Shown: positions 1-5,574 of the stretch, in pieces
Position numbering within the stretch: the first letter of the stretch is position 1
Layout: every line of letters begins with the position of its first letter
Program-made: the position numbers and the translations under genes
The notes under the pieces: generated by a model
What the model was told of the DNA's origin: nothing
The model's database searches: none
What the model saw: only the letters and a program-made list of their open reading frames with translations
Assembly: GCA_964496595.1 (NCBI GenBank)
Contig: CAZCAI010000225.1
Coordinates: 1-5,814, forward strand
Direction: 5' to 3'
DNA length: 5,814 nt
Source of the DNA: JAAAOZ01 sp964496595
GTDB taxonomy: Bacteria; Chloroflexota; Anaerolineae; B4-G1; SLSP01

Positions 1-881
1 CGGTGGTCAGCCTACTGTTCATCGGCTTTGCCGCGATGCAACCCCACCTCTTCGCGCGCGCGGATGTGGGCAACGAGGAGGTCTTGGCCTTCAGCGCACT
101 GATCTATTTTGTGGTCTACATTGCGCTCCACGCGGGATTCCCCAACGTGCAGATCCGCGAGACGGTCCACACCACCGAATCGGTGCGCGAGACGCTGACC
201 GAAGGGTGGGGGTTCGTCAAGGATGTGCCCTCTTTTCGTTACCTGGCGATGGCGCTCTTGGCGTTGGCGGTCTGCGATGTGATCATCGAGTTCCGCTTCC
301 TAGTGGTCTCCGATCAAGCCTTTCCCCTCCAGGCCCAGTACCAGACCTTCTACAGCATCTATCGCCTGAGCTACACCGTGGCGGCCCTGCTGATCCAGGC
401 CTTCCTCTCCGGGTGGATCATCGATAAGCTGGGGATTCAGAACACCTTCCTTATCCTGCCCTCGACGGCGCTGCTGGGCGCGCTCTGGATGTTGGGCTGG
501 CCCGGCATCGTCAGCGCGGTGGGCGGCCTGGTCTTGTTCAAGCTGCCGGAATACACCGTTGATGAATCGGCGCGGAAGGCGTTCCAGGCGCTGGTGCCGG
601 AGGAGCGACGCGGGCGCGTGAGCGTCTTCCTGGATAGCTACCTCTATGTTGGGGGGAGTCTGCTGGGCATCGGGGTGCTGAGTTTGATGTTAGTCTTAGG
701 TAACATCGTGCCCACGACGGCCAATTTCTATATCTATCTTACGGTCGTTGGCGCGGCGGCGCTCTTCGCGCTCTGGGCGATGGTGCAATTGCGCAAAGTT
801 TACGAGGAGAGCCTCTGGAATTGGCGGCTCAAGCGCCGCCAGCGCCGGGTTAGCAGCGTGTTGGATAAGTTGGACTTTTGA
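1..881 (+). CDS. NTT-like (ADP/ATP translocase-like) MFS transporter, C-terminal part, truncated by window edge
   Basis: Integral membrane protein of the major facilitator fold; the substrate is unknown. The frame is open from the first base. A GTG lies at position 3, but no ribosome binding site can be seen and the gene almost certainly starts upstream. About 292 codons are visible, where NTT-like carriers usually have around 12 membrane helices. Hydrophobic stretches lie at about visible residues 1-12, 28-45, 78-98, 120-137, 143-178 (probably two helices), 212-234 and 240-262. The pattern 'DESARKAFQALVPEERRGRV' followed by 'FLDSYLYVGG' resembles the loop and following helix of nucleotide-transporter-like MFS proteins (known from the family). 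Charged residues within helices, such as 'DVIIEFRF', also fit that group. The tail is strongly basic and cytoplasmic (about residues 265-292). The ligase gene starts 13 bp downstream, so the two are probably cotranscribed. Bacterial NTT-like proteins outside intracellular parasites need not carry ATP, so I do not claim nucleotide transport. Confidence 0.75.
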   Translation, partial: VVSLLFIGFAAMQPHLFARADVGNEEVLAFSALIYFVVYIALHAGFPNVQIRETVHTTESVRETLTEGWGFVKDVPSFRYLAMALLALAVCDVIIEFRFLVVSDQAFPLQAQYQTFYSIYRLSYTVAALLIQAFLSGWIIDKLGIQNTFLILPSTALLGALWMLGWPGIVSAVGGLVLFKLPEYTVDESARKAFQALVPEERRGRVSVFLDSYLYVGGSLLGIGVLSLMLVLGNIVPTTANFYIYLTVVGAAALFALWAMVQLRKVYEESLWNWRLKRRQRRVSSVLDKLDF

Positions 882-894
882 GGAGACGAGACGA

Positions 895-1905
895 ATGGAG
901 ATTGGCCTGATCTACAACCTACGCGAGCAAGCGCGCCCTTATCCCGGCGCGCCGCCCGATTTCGCCGCTGAGTTCGATAGCGAGGAGAGCATTGGCTATC
1001 TGGTGGATGCGCTGACCCAATTGGGCCATCGCGTCCGGCGGATTGGGGATCTGCATCAATTGATGGACTTCCTCCGCGCGGGCCAGGCCGAGACGTTAGA
1101 TCTGGTCTTCAATATGGCCGAGGGCGTCTGGGGCCGCGCGCGCGAGGCGCAGGCGCCGGCGCTGCTGGAGGCGTATCGCGTGCCCTACACCGGCTCCGAT
1201 CCGCTGACGTTGAGCCTCTGCCTGGACAAGGCGATGGCTAAGCGAATCTGGCAGCAGGCGGGCGTTCTGACTGCGCCCTTCGCCGTGGTCTCGGATGCGA
1301 CGGCGCTGGCGGATGATCTTGTGGATCATATTGGCCTGCCCGACTTCCCGCTCTTCGTCAAACCGCTGCACGAGGGCACGTCCAAGGGCATCGACGCGGC
1401 GTCGGTGGTCGCGTCGGAGGCGGCGCTGCGGGAGCGAATCGAATGGACCCTGGCCCGCTATCGCCAGCCCGCGCTCGTCGAGACCTTCCTGCCGGGGCGC
1501 GAGTTCTCCGTCGGGATCTTAGGTACAGGCGCCGAGGCGCACGTCCTCGGCATCACGGAGATCACTCCGCCGGCGGCCCACGGCGTCAGCGACCAGGGCG
1601 AGAAAGAGCGCTGGGGAGATTCGATAGCGGGCGTCTTCACGCCGGTGACGGAGGCGGCGCTGCGCTCGTCGTTGGCCGATCTCGCGCTGCGCGCCTATCG
1701 CGCTGTGGAGTGCCGCGATCTGGGCCGCGTGGACATCCGCCTGGATGCGGCGGCCCGGCCCCACGTGATGGAACTGAATCCCCTGGTGGGGTTGCATCCG
1801 ACGTGCAGCGTGATGCCCATCATCGCACGCCAGGCTGGATTATCCTACGATGAACTAATCGCTGCGATTGTTACGAACGCCCTCCGGCGTTGGAAAGGAG
1901 CATAA
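895..1905 (+). CDS. ATP-grasp ligase, D-alanine-D-alanine ligase-like
   Basis: Cytoplasmic 336-aa ligase, predicted to use ATP to activate a carboxylate as an acyl-phosphate and join it to an amine. ATG 895 is chosen because GAGGAG lies at 880-885; the open frame reaches back to 748, but that part overlaps the transporter gene in another frame. The N-terminal domain (about 1-100) has the 'DLVFNMAEG' segment typical of the Ddl group. The ATP-grasp core shows 'LDKAMAKRIW' (110-119), 'FVKPLHEGTSKGI' (154-166, ATP-binding Lys and glycine-rich loop), 'FLPGREFSVGI' (198-208), 'RVDIRLD' (278-284, Asp) and 'ELNPLVGL' (293-300, metal-binding Glu and Asn). The length fits Ddl. However, the glycine loop is EGTSKG rather than EGSSVG, and I see no Ddl-like YDYKxKY omega loop. 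It may therefore ligate something other than two D-alanines. The aminomutase gene follows after 4 bp, so a beta-amino acid is a plausible substrate (inference). Family call is firm; substrate is open. Confidence 0.88.
   Translation: MEIGLIYNLREQARPYPGAPPDFAAEFDSEESIGYLVDALTQLGHRVRRIGDLHQLMDFLRAGQAETLDLVFNMAEGVWGRAREAQAPALLEAYRVPYTGSDPLTLSLCLDKAMAKRIWQQAGVLTAPFAVVSDATALADDLVDHIGLPDFPLFVKPLHEGTSKGIDAASVVASEAALRERIEWTLARYRQPALVETFLPGREFSVGILGTGAEAHVLGITEITPPAAHGVSDQGEKERWGDSIAGVFTPVTEAALRSSLADLALRAYRAVECRDLGRVDIRLDAAARPHVMELNPLVGLHPTCSVMPIIARQAGLSYDELIAAIVTNALRRWKGA
1894..1900 (+). promoter_or_regulatory. Ribosome binding site deciding the aminomutase start
   Basis: AAAGGAG sits inside the last codons of the ligase gene, 9 bases before ATG 1910. 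It favours this start over the upstream in-frame TTG at 1868, which lies within the ligase coding sequence and has no such site. The stop of the ligase gene (TAA 1903-1905) lies between this site and the ATG, so translation of the two genes is likely coupled. Confidence 0.8.
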
Positions 1906-1909
1906 GATA

Positions 1910-3052
1910 ATGTTTCCTGCTTCATCTTCAACTTTGTCAAACGAAGAGTTGGCGCAGGCTGATTGGCGGACGCAGTTACAGCGTCGCATCACGACGTTAG
2001 AGGAACTGCGCGGGTGGATCGATGTCTCGGAGGCGGAAGCGGCCGCGATCCGCGCCTGCGAGGGCCGGTATCGCTGGAGCGTCACGCCCTACTACGCTTC
2101 TCTGATGGACAAAGAAGATCCGCGCTGCCCCGTCCGGCAATTGGGCGTGCCCAGCCAGCGCGAATTCGTCTCTCATCCCACCGCCACCGTCGATCCCGTG
2201 GGCGATATGACGCATCGCAAGACCAATCGCATCGTCCACAAATACCCGGATCGGCTGATTATGTTGGCGACGGAGATGTGCCCCGTCTACTGCCGCCACT
2301 GCACGCGCAAATATCACACGATGGATGTGGAGGGCACCTATTTCCGGGAGCGCGAGGCGGCCAATTGGGACGAGGACTTCGAGTACATCGCCCGCCACTC
2401 GGAGGTGCGCGACGTTTTGGTGACCGGCGGCGATCCGCTGATCTACGGCGATGCGAAGCTGGAGGAGATTCTCACCCGCCTGCGCGCGATCCCGCACGTG
2501 GAAATCGTCCGCATCGGCAGCCGGACGCCGGCGGTGTTGCCGCAGCGCATCACGCCGGAGCTGTGCGCGATGTTAGAGCGCTTCCATCCGCTGTGGTTCA
2601 ACACCCACTTCAACCATCCGCGCGAGATCACGCCGGAGGCCGCCGCGGCCTGCGACCGCTTGATCCGCCACGGCATCGTCGTGCAGAATCAGAGCGTGCT
2701 GCTCCGGGGCATCAACGACGATCTGGCGACGATGCGGGCGCTGTTGCACGCGCTGCTCAAAATCCGCGTGCTGCCCTACTACCTGTATCATTGCGATAAC
2801 GCTGTGGGCATCTCGCACTTCGTCACGACCATTGATCAGGGCCGGGAGGTAATGCGCGGCCTGATCGGGCACACGTCCGGCTTTTCGATCCCGCAGTATG
2901 TGCTGACCACGCCGCTGGGCAAGATTCCGTTGTGGGAGCCGTACTATCACGAGGACGAGACGGGGCGCTGGGTGGAAAATTACGCCGGAGAGACGATGAA
3001 CGTCGATGACCTGGTACTTACGTCTAAAGAAATAGAGGAGTTGAGAAAATGA
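1910..3052 (+). CDS. KamA-family radical SAM / PLP amino acid 2,3-aminomutase
   Basis: Cytoplasmic 380-aa enzyme predicted to move an alpha-amino group to the beta carbon of an amino acid, using S-adenosylmethionine, a [4Fe-4S] cluster and pyridoxal phosphate. The radical SAM motif is 'CPVYCRHC' (Cys124, Cys128, Cys131), followed by Arg133, which aligns with the carboxylate-binding Arg134 of clostridial lysine 2,3-aminomutase. Further family blocks are 'VTGGDPL' (171-177), 'RIGSRTPAVLPQRITPEL' (201-218), 'WFNTHFNHP' (229-237), 'NQSVLLRGIND' (260-270) and 'GHTSGFSIPQY' (320-330). Lys338 in 'TPLGKIPL' aligns with the PLP lysine. Asp296 in 'YHCD' matches Asp293 of the clostridial enzyme, but Asp330 is replaced by Thr333, and the C-terminal CxCxxC zinc cysteines are absent. 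Lysine as substrate is therefore not secure; glutamate, arginine or another amino acid is possible. The protein is shorter than lysine 2,3-aminomutase (about 416 aa). No beta-lysine acetyltransferase or EF-P gene is in the window. Confidence 0.9.
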   Translation: MFPASSSTLSNEELAQADWRTQLQRRITTLEELRGWIDVSEAEAAAIRACEGRYRWSVTPYYASLMDKEDPRCPVRQLGVPSQREFVSHPTATVDPVGDMTHRKTNRIVHKYPDRLIMLATEMCPVYCRHCTRKYHTMDVEGTYFREREAANWDEDFEYIARHSEVRDVLVTGGDPLIYGDAKLEEILTRLRAIPHVEIVRIGSRTPAVLPQRITPELCAMLERFHPLWFNTHFNHPREITPEAAAACDRLIRHGIVVQNQSVLLRGINDDLATMRALLHALLKIRVLPYYLYHCDNAVGISHFVTTIDQGREVMRGLIGHTSGFSIPQYVLTTPLGKIPLWEPYYHEDETGRWVENYAGETMNVDDLVLTSKEIEELRK

Positions 3053-3126
3053 ATGCACCTTGCGGCGCTTCATCTGGAATCGGCGGGACTTCGGCGTCTA
3101 AAGAAATAGAGGAGTTGAGAAAATGA
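3049..3126 (+). CDS. Possible 25-aa mini-ORF created by the junction duplication
   Basis: The ATG at 3049 in the first repeat copy has the same GAGGAG site (3035-3040) and the same 8-base spacing as the sensor start in the second copy. It overlaps the aminomutase stop as ATGA. The frame runs 25 codons through the unique spacer and the second copy, and ends at TGA 3124-3126, which again overlaps the sensor ATG as ATGA. The peptide starts MNAP, as the sensor does, and ends KEIEELRK, as the aminomutase does; its middle is small and Gly/Ser-rich with one Cys. It may serve only to carry ribosomes across the junction, or it may be a non-functional by-product. No known family is recognised. Confidence 0.35.
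   Translation: MNAPCGASSGIGGTSASKEIEELRK
3109..3114 (+). promoter_or_regulatory. Ribosome binding site of the HAMP sensor gene (second repeat copy)
   Basis: GAGGAG lies 8 bases before ATG 3123. The same site in the first copy (3035-3040) precedes ATG 3049. The two ATGs are 74 bases apart, not a multiple of three, so only the second can start the sensor frame. Confidence 0.75.
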
Positions 3127-4124
3127 ATGCACCCGACCGAAAATTTTTTAAATTCGTCAGCTTGCGGGTCAAATTCCTGGTGGGATTTACCCTGCTCTTT
3201 AGTCTGGTCTTTGCGGTAGCCTTCTACTGGTTTTATTCGTTCGCGACTGAGATGGCGCTGGCCAAAATCGAGGAGGATATGGTCAACACGCTCCACGGCG
3301 GCATCGCGGGCATTGATGGCGACGCCTTCGCCGTGATGGCGCACGAGGCGGAGCCGCGCGCGGACGGGCTGACGGACGATCCCCGCTATTGGGAGCATCG
3401 CGCCTGGTTGGATACGATCCACCAACTGGAGCCGCGCGCCTATCCCTACTCCTGGATTCGGGGCGATGAGGAGGTCGAGAACGAGGTACTCTTCATCGGC
3501 GACTTCCTGCTGACCGTCGGGTGGGATAAGGCGGCGGGCTTTCGCGAGCCGTACATCACCTATGGCTCGATGATCGAGGGCCTCTCCGGTCTATGGAAGG
3601 ATCTGGAGCCGTATGAGGACAAGTGGGGTAACTGGATCTCGGCCTACGCGCCGATTCGCAACGATGCGGGCGAGTCGGTCGGCGGCTTGGGCATCGATTT
3701 TCGGGCTGATTACGTCCAGGAGGTGCAGCAGTCCATTCTCAACACGGTCTTCATCGCTTTCCTGATCACCTACGCCGTGCTCTTCATCCTGGTTTTTATC
3801 ATCTCCCAGACGCTTACGCGGCCCATCATTGGCCTGACCCAGATCGTCGAGCGGGTGGCGGAGGGCGATTACGACCAGGATATGGCGCCACTTTACTCCG
3901 GCCCGCTGCGCGACGAGGTCTCTACTCTGGCGCGCGTCTTCGAGATGATGGTGGACAAGGTCCGCGAGCGTGAGGAGGGGCTGAAGCGCCAGGTCGAGGA
4001 ACTGCGCATCGAGATCGATCACAGCAAGAAAGCGCGCCAGGTCGCCGAGATCACCGAATCGGATTATTTCCGCGAACTCAAGGATCGCGCCGACGAACTG
4101 CGCAAACGCGCGGCGGCGGAGTGA
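3123..4124 (+). CDS. Membrane sensor protein: Cache-like extracytoplasmic domain, HAMP and coiled coil, no output domain
   Basis: A 333-aa protein of the inner membrane. A basic N-terminus leads to TM1 at about 16-38. An extracytoplasmic sensor domain follows (about 39-205), ending in the Cache/PAS-like pattern 'YAPIRNDAGESVGGLGIDF' (175-193). TM2 lies at about 207-228, with a HAMP domain at about 229-281 starting 'TRPIIGLTQIVERVAEGDY' and containing 'DEVSTLARVFEMMVDKV'. A highly charged coiled coil fills 280-330. The segment 'ELRIEIDHSKKARQVAEITE' and following 'SDYF' (293-316) is, as I recall, a conserved tail in HAMP and cyclic-nucleotide-binding proteins of cyanobacteria and Chloroflexota. 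The gene ends without a kinase, cyclase or methyl-accepting domain, so the signal presumably passes to a partner protein through the coiled coil. The MinD-type ATPase gene 111 bp downstream is the obvious candidate (inference). The ligand is unknown. The start is set by GAGGAG at 3109-3114. Confidence 0.85.
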   Translation: MNAPDRKFFKFVSLRVKFLVGFTLLFSLVFAVAFYWFYSFATEMALAKIEEDMVNTLHGGIAGIDGDAFAVMAHEAEPRADGLTDDPRYWEHRAWLDTIHQLEPRAYPYSWIRGDEEVENEVLFIGDFLLTVGWDKAAGFREPYITYGSMIEGLSGLWKDLEPYEDKWGNWISAYAPIRNDAGESVGGLGIDFRADYVQEVQQSILNTVFIAFLITYAVLFILVFIISQTLTRPIIGLTQIVERVAEGDYDQDMAPLYSGPLRDEVSTLARVFEMMVDKVREREEGLKRQVEELRIEIDHSKKARQVAEITESDYFRELKDRADELRKRAAAE

Positions 4125-4131
4125 TCCGGGG

Positions 4132-4159
4132 CGTAGTGCGTATTTCGTATTGCGTAAAA
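4132..4159 (+). repeat. Heptamer array, core CGTANNN (4 units)
   Basis: Four consecutive 7-base units begin at 4132, 4139, 4146 and 4153. Each starts CGTA and ends in three variable bases (GTG, TTT, TTG, AAA). The array begins 7 bases after the sensor stop codon. It resembles the short tandem heptamer repeats known from intergenic regions of filamentous cyanobacteria and seen in other phyla. Confidence 0.8.
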
Positions 4160-4162
4160 ATT

Positions 4163-4218
4163 GACTTTCAACTTTTAACTTGCAACTTTTAACTCGTAAC
4201 TCGTAACTTGCAACTGAT
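4163..4218 (+). repeat. Heptamer array, core AACTNNN (8 units)
   Basis: Eight consecutive 7-base units fill 4163-4218. The first is GACTTTC and the other seven all start AACT. The variable ends are TTT, TGC, TTT, CGT, CGT, TGC and GAT, so two unit types recur exactly and one occurs twice in a row. The array stops just before the ribosome binding site of the ATPase gene. It is AT-rich, unlike the flanking coding DNA. With the CGTANNN array it accounts for nearly all of the 111-bp gap; I see no hairpin terminator there. Confidence 0.88.
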
Positions 4219-4235
4219 TTCCAAAGGAGAGCATC

Positions 4236-5006
4236 ATGTCCAAAATCGTTTCGGTTCATTCATTTCGCGGGGGTACCGGCAAATCGAACATCTCTGCCAA
4301 CGTGGCGGCCCAACTGGCGAACGACGGTCATCGCGTCGGCGTGATCGATACCGATATCCAATCGCCGGGGATTCACATCATCTTCGGGATGGACGAAGAG
4401 AAGATCGATAAGTCGCTGAACGACTATCTCTGGGGGCGCTGTCCCATCGAGGAGACGGCTTACGATGTGGGCGCGCAGATCGGCCGGGGCAAGGTAGTGT
4501 TGATGAGCCGCAACATCTATCTGATCCCGTCCAGCATCCGCGCGGGGGAGATTGCGCGCGTCCTGCGCGAGGGGTACGACGTGGGCTTGCTCAACGACGG
4601 CTTCAATGCCTTAGTCGAGAAGCTGGCGTTGGATTACCTCATCATCGATACCCATCCCGGCCTCAATGAGGAGACACTGCTGTCCATCGCCATCTCGGAC
4701 GTGCTGGTGATCATCCTCCGGCCTGACCGGCAGGATTTCCAGGGGACGGCGGTCACCGTCGATGTGGCACGGAAGTTGGAGGTGCCGAACCTCTACCTTG
4801 TGGTCAATAAAGCGCTGACCAGCTACGACTTCGACGAGTTACGAGAGCAGGTCGAGTCGACCTACGACAGCTCTGTGGCTACCATTTTGCCCCTTTCGGA
4901 GGATGTGGCGCGCATGCAATCCGCCGATGTCTTCTCGCTGCACTTTCCAGATCATCCATTCTCCACCGGCATCCGGGACGTCGTCAACCTCATCGAGAAG
5001 GTCTAG
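4236..5006 (+). CDS. MinD/ParA-family ATPase with variant deviant Walker A motif
   Basis: A 256-aa P-loop ATPase of the SIMIBI class, expected to dimerise around ATP and switch between bound and free states on membrane, DNA or a protein partner. The P-loop is 'FRGGTGKSN' (10-18): the catalytic Lys16 is present, but the signature Lys of MinD/ParA (xKGGxxK[ST]) is Arg11. Switch I is 'VIDTDIQSPG' (36-45, Asp38 and Asp40) and Walker B is 'YLIIDTHPG' (134-142, Asp138). 'VVNK' (189-192) is the base-recognition segment, and 'LPLSEDVARM' (219-228) matches the MinD C-terminal pattern. I see no clear MinD-type basic amphipathic membrane-targeting helix at the end. AAGGAG at 4224-4229 lies 6 bases before the ATG. 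Two small genes follow at 9 and 11 bp spacing, and no ParB or MinE gene is present. This argues against plasmid partition or cell-division site selection and for a signalling or positioning role alongside the upstream HAMP protein (inference). Confidence 0.88.
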   Translation: MSKIVSVHSFRGGTGKSNISANVAAQLANDGHRVGVIDTDIQSPGIHIIFGMDEEKIDKSLNDYLWGRCPIEETAYDVGAQIGRGKVVLMSRNIYLIPSSIRAGEIARVLREGYDVGLLNDGFNALVEKLALDYLIIDTHPGLNEETLLSIAISDVLVIILRPDRQDFQGTAVTVDVARKLEVPNLYLVVNKALTSYDFDELREQVESTYDSSVATILPLSEDVARMQSADVFSLHFPDHPFSTGIRDVVNLIEKV

Positions 5007-5015
5007 GGGGCGGCG

Positions 5016-5231
5016 ATGGTATGTCATAAATGTGGACAGCCGGCTATCGGTATCTGCAAATTTTGTGGGCGCGCCGTCTGTAAGGATCATTACAGCACCG
5101 ACTTCCCTACTACGCTGGCGATGTACTTAGGCCGCGACGAGACGCCCAAGGCCGTCGTCGTCTCGAATGTCCTGTGGTGTGGCGAGTGCGACCCCCAGCC
5201 GGAGCCGATTGCCGTACCAGAGTTTTACTGA
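5016..5231 (+). CDS. Small zinc-finger protein (B-box/AN1-like), 71 aa
   Basis: A short cytoplasmic protein with a probable zinc-binding fold. Candidate ligands are Cys3, Cys6, Cys14, Cys17, Cys22 and His25 ('CHKCGQ', 'ICKFCGRAVCKDH'), plus a C-terminal pair Cys55 and Cys58 ('WCGEC'). Eight ligands would allow two zinc ions, probably cross-braced as in B-box or AN1 fingers; which residues pair is not visible from sequence. The region between (27-53) is not cysteine-rich. ATG 5016 has AGGGGG at 5005-5010, which overlaps the stop of the ATPase gene. Zinc folds of this kind usually bind proteins rather than DNA, so it may be an adaptor for the ATPase (inference). I do not recognise a named family. 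Confidence 0.78.
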   Translation: MVCHKCGQPAIGICKFCGRAVCKDHYSTDFPTTLAMYLGRDETPKAVVVSNVLWCGECDPQPEPIAVPEFY

Positions 5232-5237
5232 GGAGGT
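5231..5237 (+). promoter_or_regulatory. Strong ribosome binding site fixing a GTG start
   Basis: AGGAGGT lies directly after the zinc-finger stop codon (sharing its last base) and 5 bases before GTG 5243. It is a near-perfect anti-SD match, and decides for the GTG start over the in-frame ATG at 5174, which lies inside the zinc-finger gene. Confidence 0.85.
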
Positions 5238-5242
5238 GGCCT

Positions 5243-5566
5243 GTGGGTATCTTCGAATCTTTTTCCAAGCAGATTGAGCAACAGAGCGGGGGCGTTAAAA
5301 TCTCCGACTTGTTGGGCCTGCCCGATGATCTGCGCTGCTTGATGACGCACATCGTCCGCCAGCGCGCGATCACGTTCGAGGTTGCCGTCGAGATCACCGG
5401 GAAGTCGGGAGAGGAGACCCAGGCAATGTTAGATCGTCTGGTGGATGGCGGCTACCTCCAATCGAATCCGCAGGATCAGACCTACCGCGTCCGCTACGGC
5501 AAAACCAATCCCCGCCAGGTCAGCGGCGGCGTGTGGAATGCGCTGGAGGAGCGGGCGAAAAAATAA
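5243..5566 (+). CDS. Small protein, probable winged helix-turn-helix, 107 aa
   Basis: The protein starts at GTG 5243 and reads MGIFESFSKQIEQQ, an amphipathic N-terminal helix. From about residue 20 to 85 the pattern fits a winged helix: helix 'DLLGLPDDLRCLMTHIVRQR' (22-41), 'TFEVAVEITGK' (44-54), a recognition-like helix 'GEETQAMLDRLVDGGYLQ' (56-73), then a strand pair 'QTYRVRYGK' (79-87). The wording 'LDRLVDGGYLQ' is typical of MarR/ArsR-like wings. The short basic C-terminus ends ALEERAKK. No ligand site or catalytic residue is evident. As the last gene of a cotranscribed trio with the ATPase and zinc finger, it could be a transcription regulator or a protein-protein module using the same fold. 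Function not recognised; fold call is by pattern only. Confidence 0.75.
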   Translation: MGIFESFSKQIEQQSGGVKISDLLGLPDDLRCLMTHIVRQRAITFEVAVEITGKSGEETQAMLDRLVDGGYLQSNPQDQTYRVRYGKTNPRQVSGGVWNALEERAKK

Positions 5567-5574
5567 CTCTGCGC

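Larger units (their letters stand above)
3021..3133 (+). repeat. Perfect 39-bp direct repeat (3021-3059 and 3095-3133) duplicating a gene junction
   Basis: The 39 bases at 3021-3059 recur without a mismatch at 3095-3133, an offset of 74 bp with 35 unique bases between. Bases on either side differ (3020 A versus 3094 G; 3060 T versus 3134 C). Each copy carries the codons for the C-terminal 'SKEIEELRK' of the aminomutase, its stop codon, a GAGGAG ribosome binding site, and an ATG with the codons Met-Asn-Ala-Pro. The repeat looks like a local duplication of the stop/start junction. The 35-bp unique segment could be a relic of the event or an inserted piece. A misassembly is the main alternative. 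Confidence 0.97.

Noticed and set aside
748..894. Upstream extension of the ligase to ATG 748
   Set aside because: The extra 49 residues are Arg/Ser-rich, lie inside the transporter gene, and a ribosome binding site supports ATG 895.
1963..2799. Long + strand open frame of 278 codons inside the aminomutase gene
   Set aside because: It is a shadow frame: Arg/Pro/Gly-rich translation, no ribosome binding site, and the overlapping frame has full KamA motifs.
1910..3052. EF-P beta-lysylation enzyme EpmB
   Set aside because: No EF-P or EpmA gene is nearby and the neighbour is an ATP-grasp ligase. Sequence alone does not exclude it, but context gives no support.
2573..3425. Minus-strand open frames across the aminomutase end and sensor start
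   Set aside because: They oppose two well-supported genes, have no initiation signals and no recognisable domain.
4161..4190. Possible promoter (TTGACT at 4161 as -35) before the ATPase gene
   Set aside because: The match falls inside the heptamer arrays, whose composition makes such hexamers likely by chance, and no good -10 box sits at the right distance. A promoter here remains possible but cannot be supported.
4132..4218. CRISPR array
   Set aside because: Units are 7 bases with no spacers of CRISPR length, and no cas genes are present.
4236..5006. Plasmid partition ParA or cell-division MinD
   Set aside because: No ParB, MinC or MinE gene adjoins it, no clear membrane-targeting helix is seen, and the signature lysine is changed.
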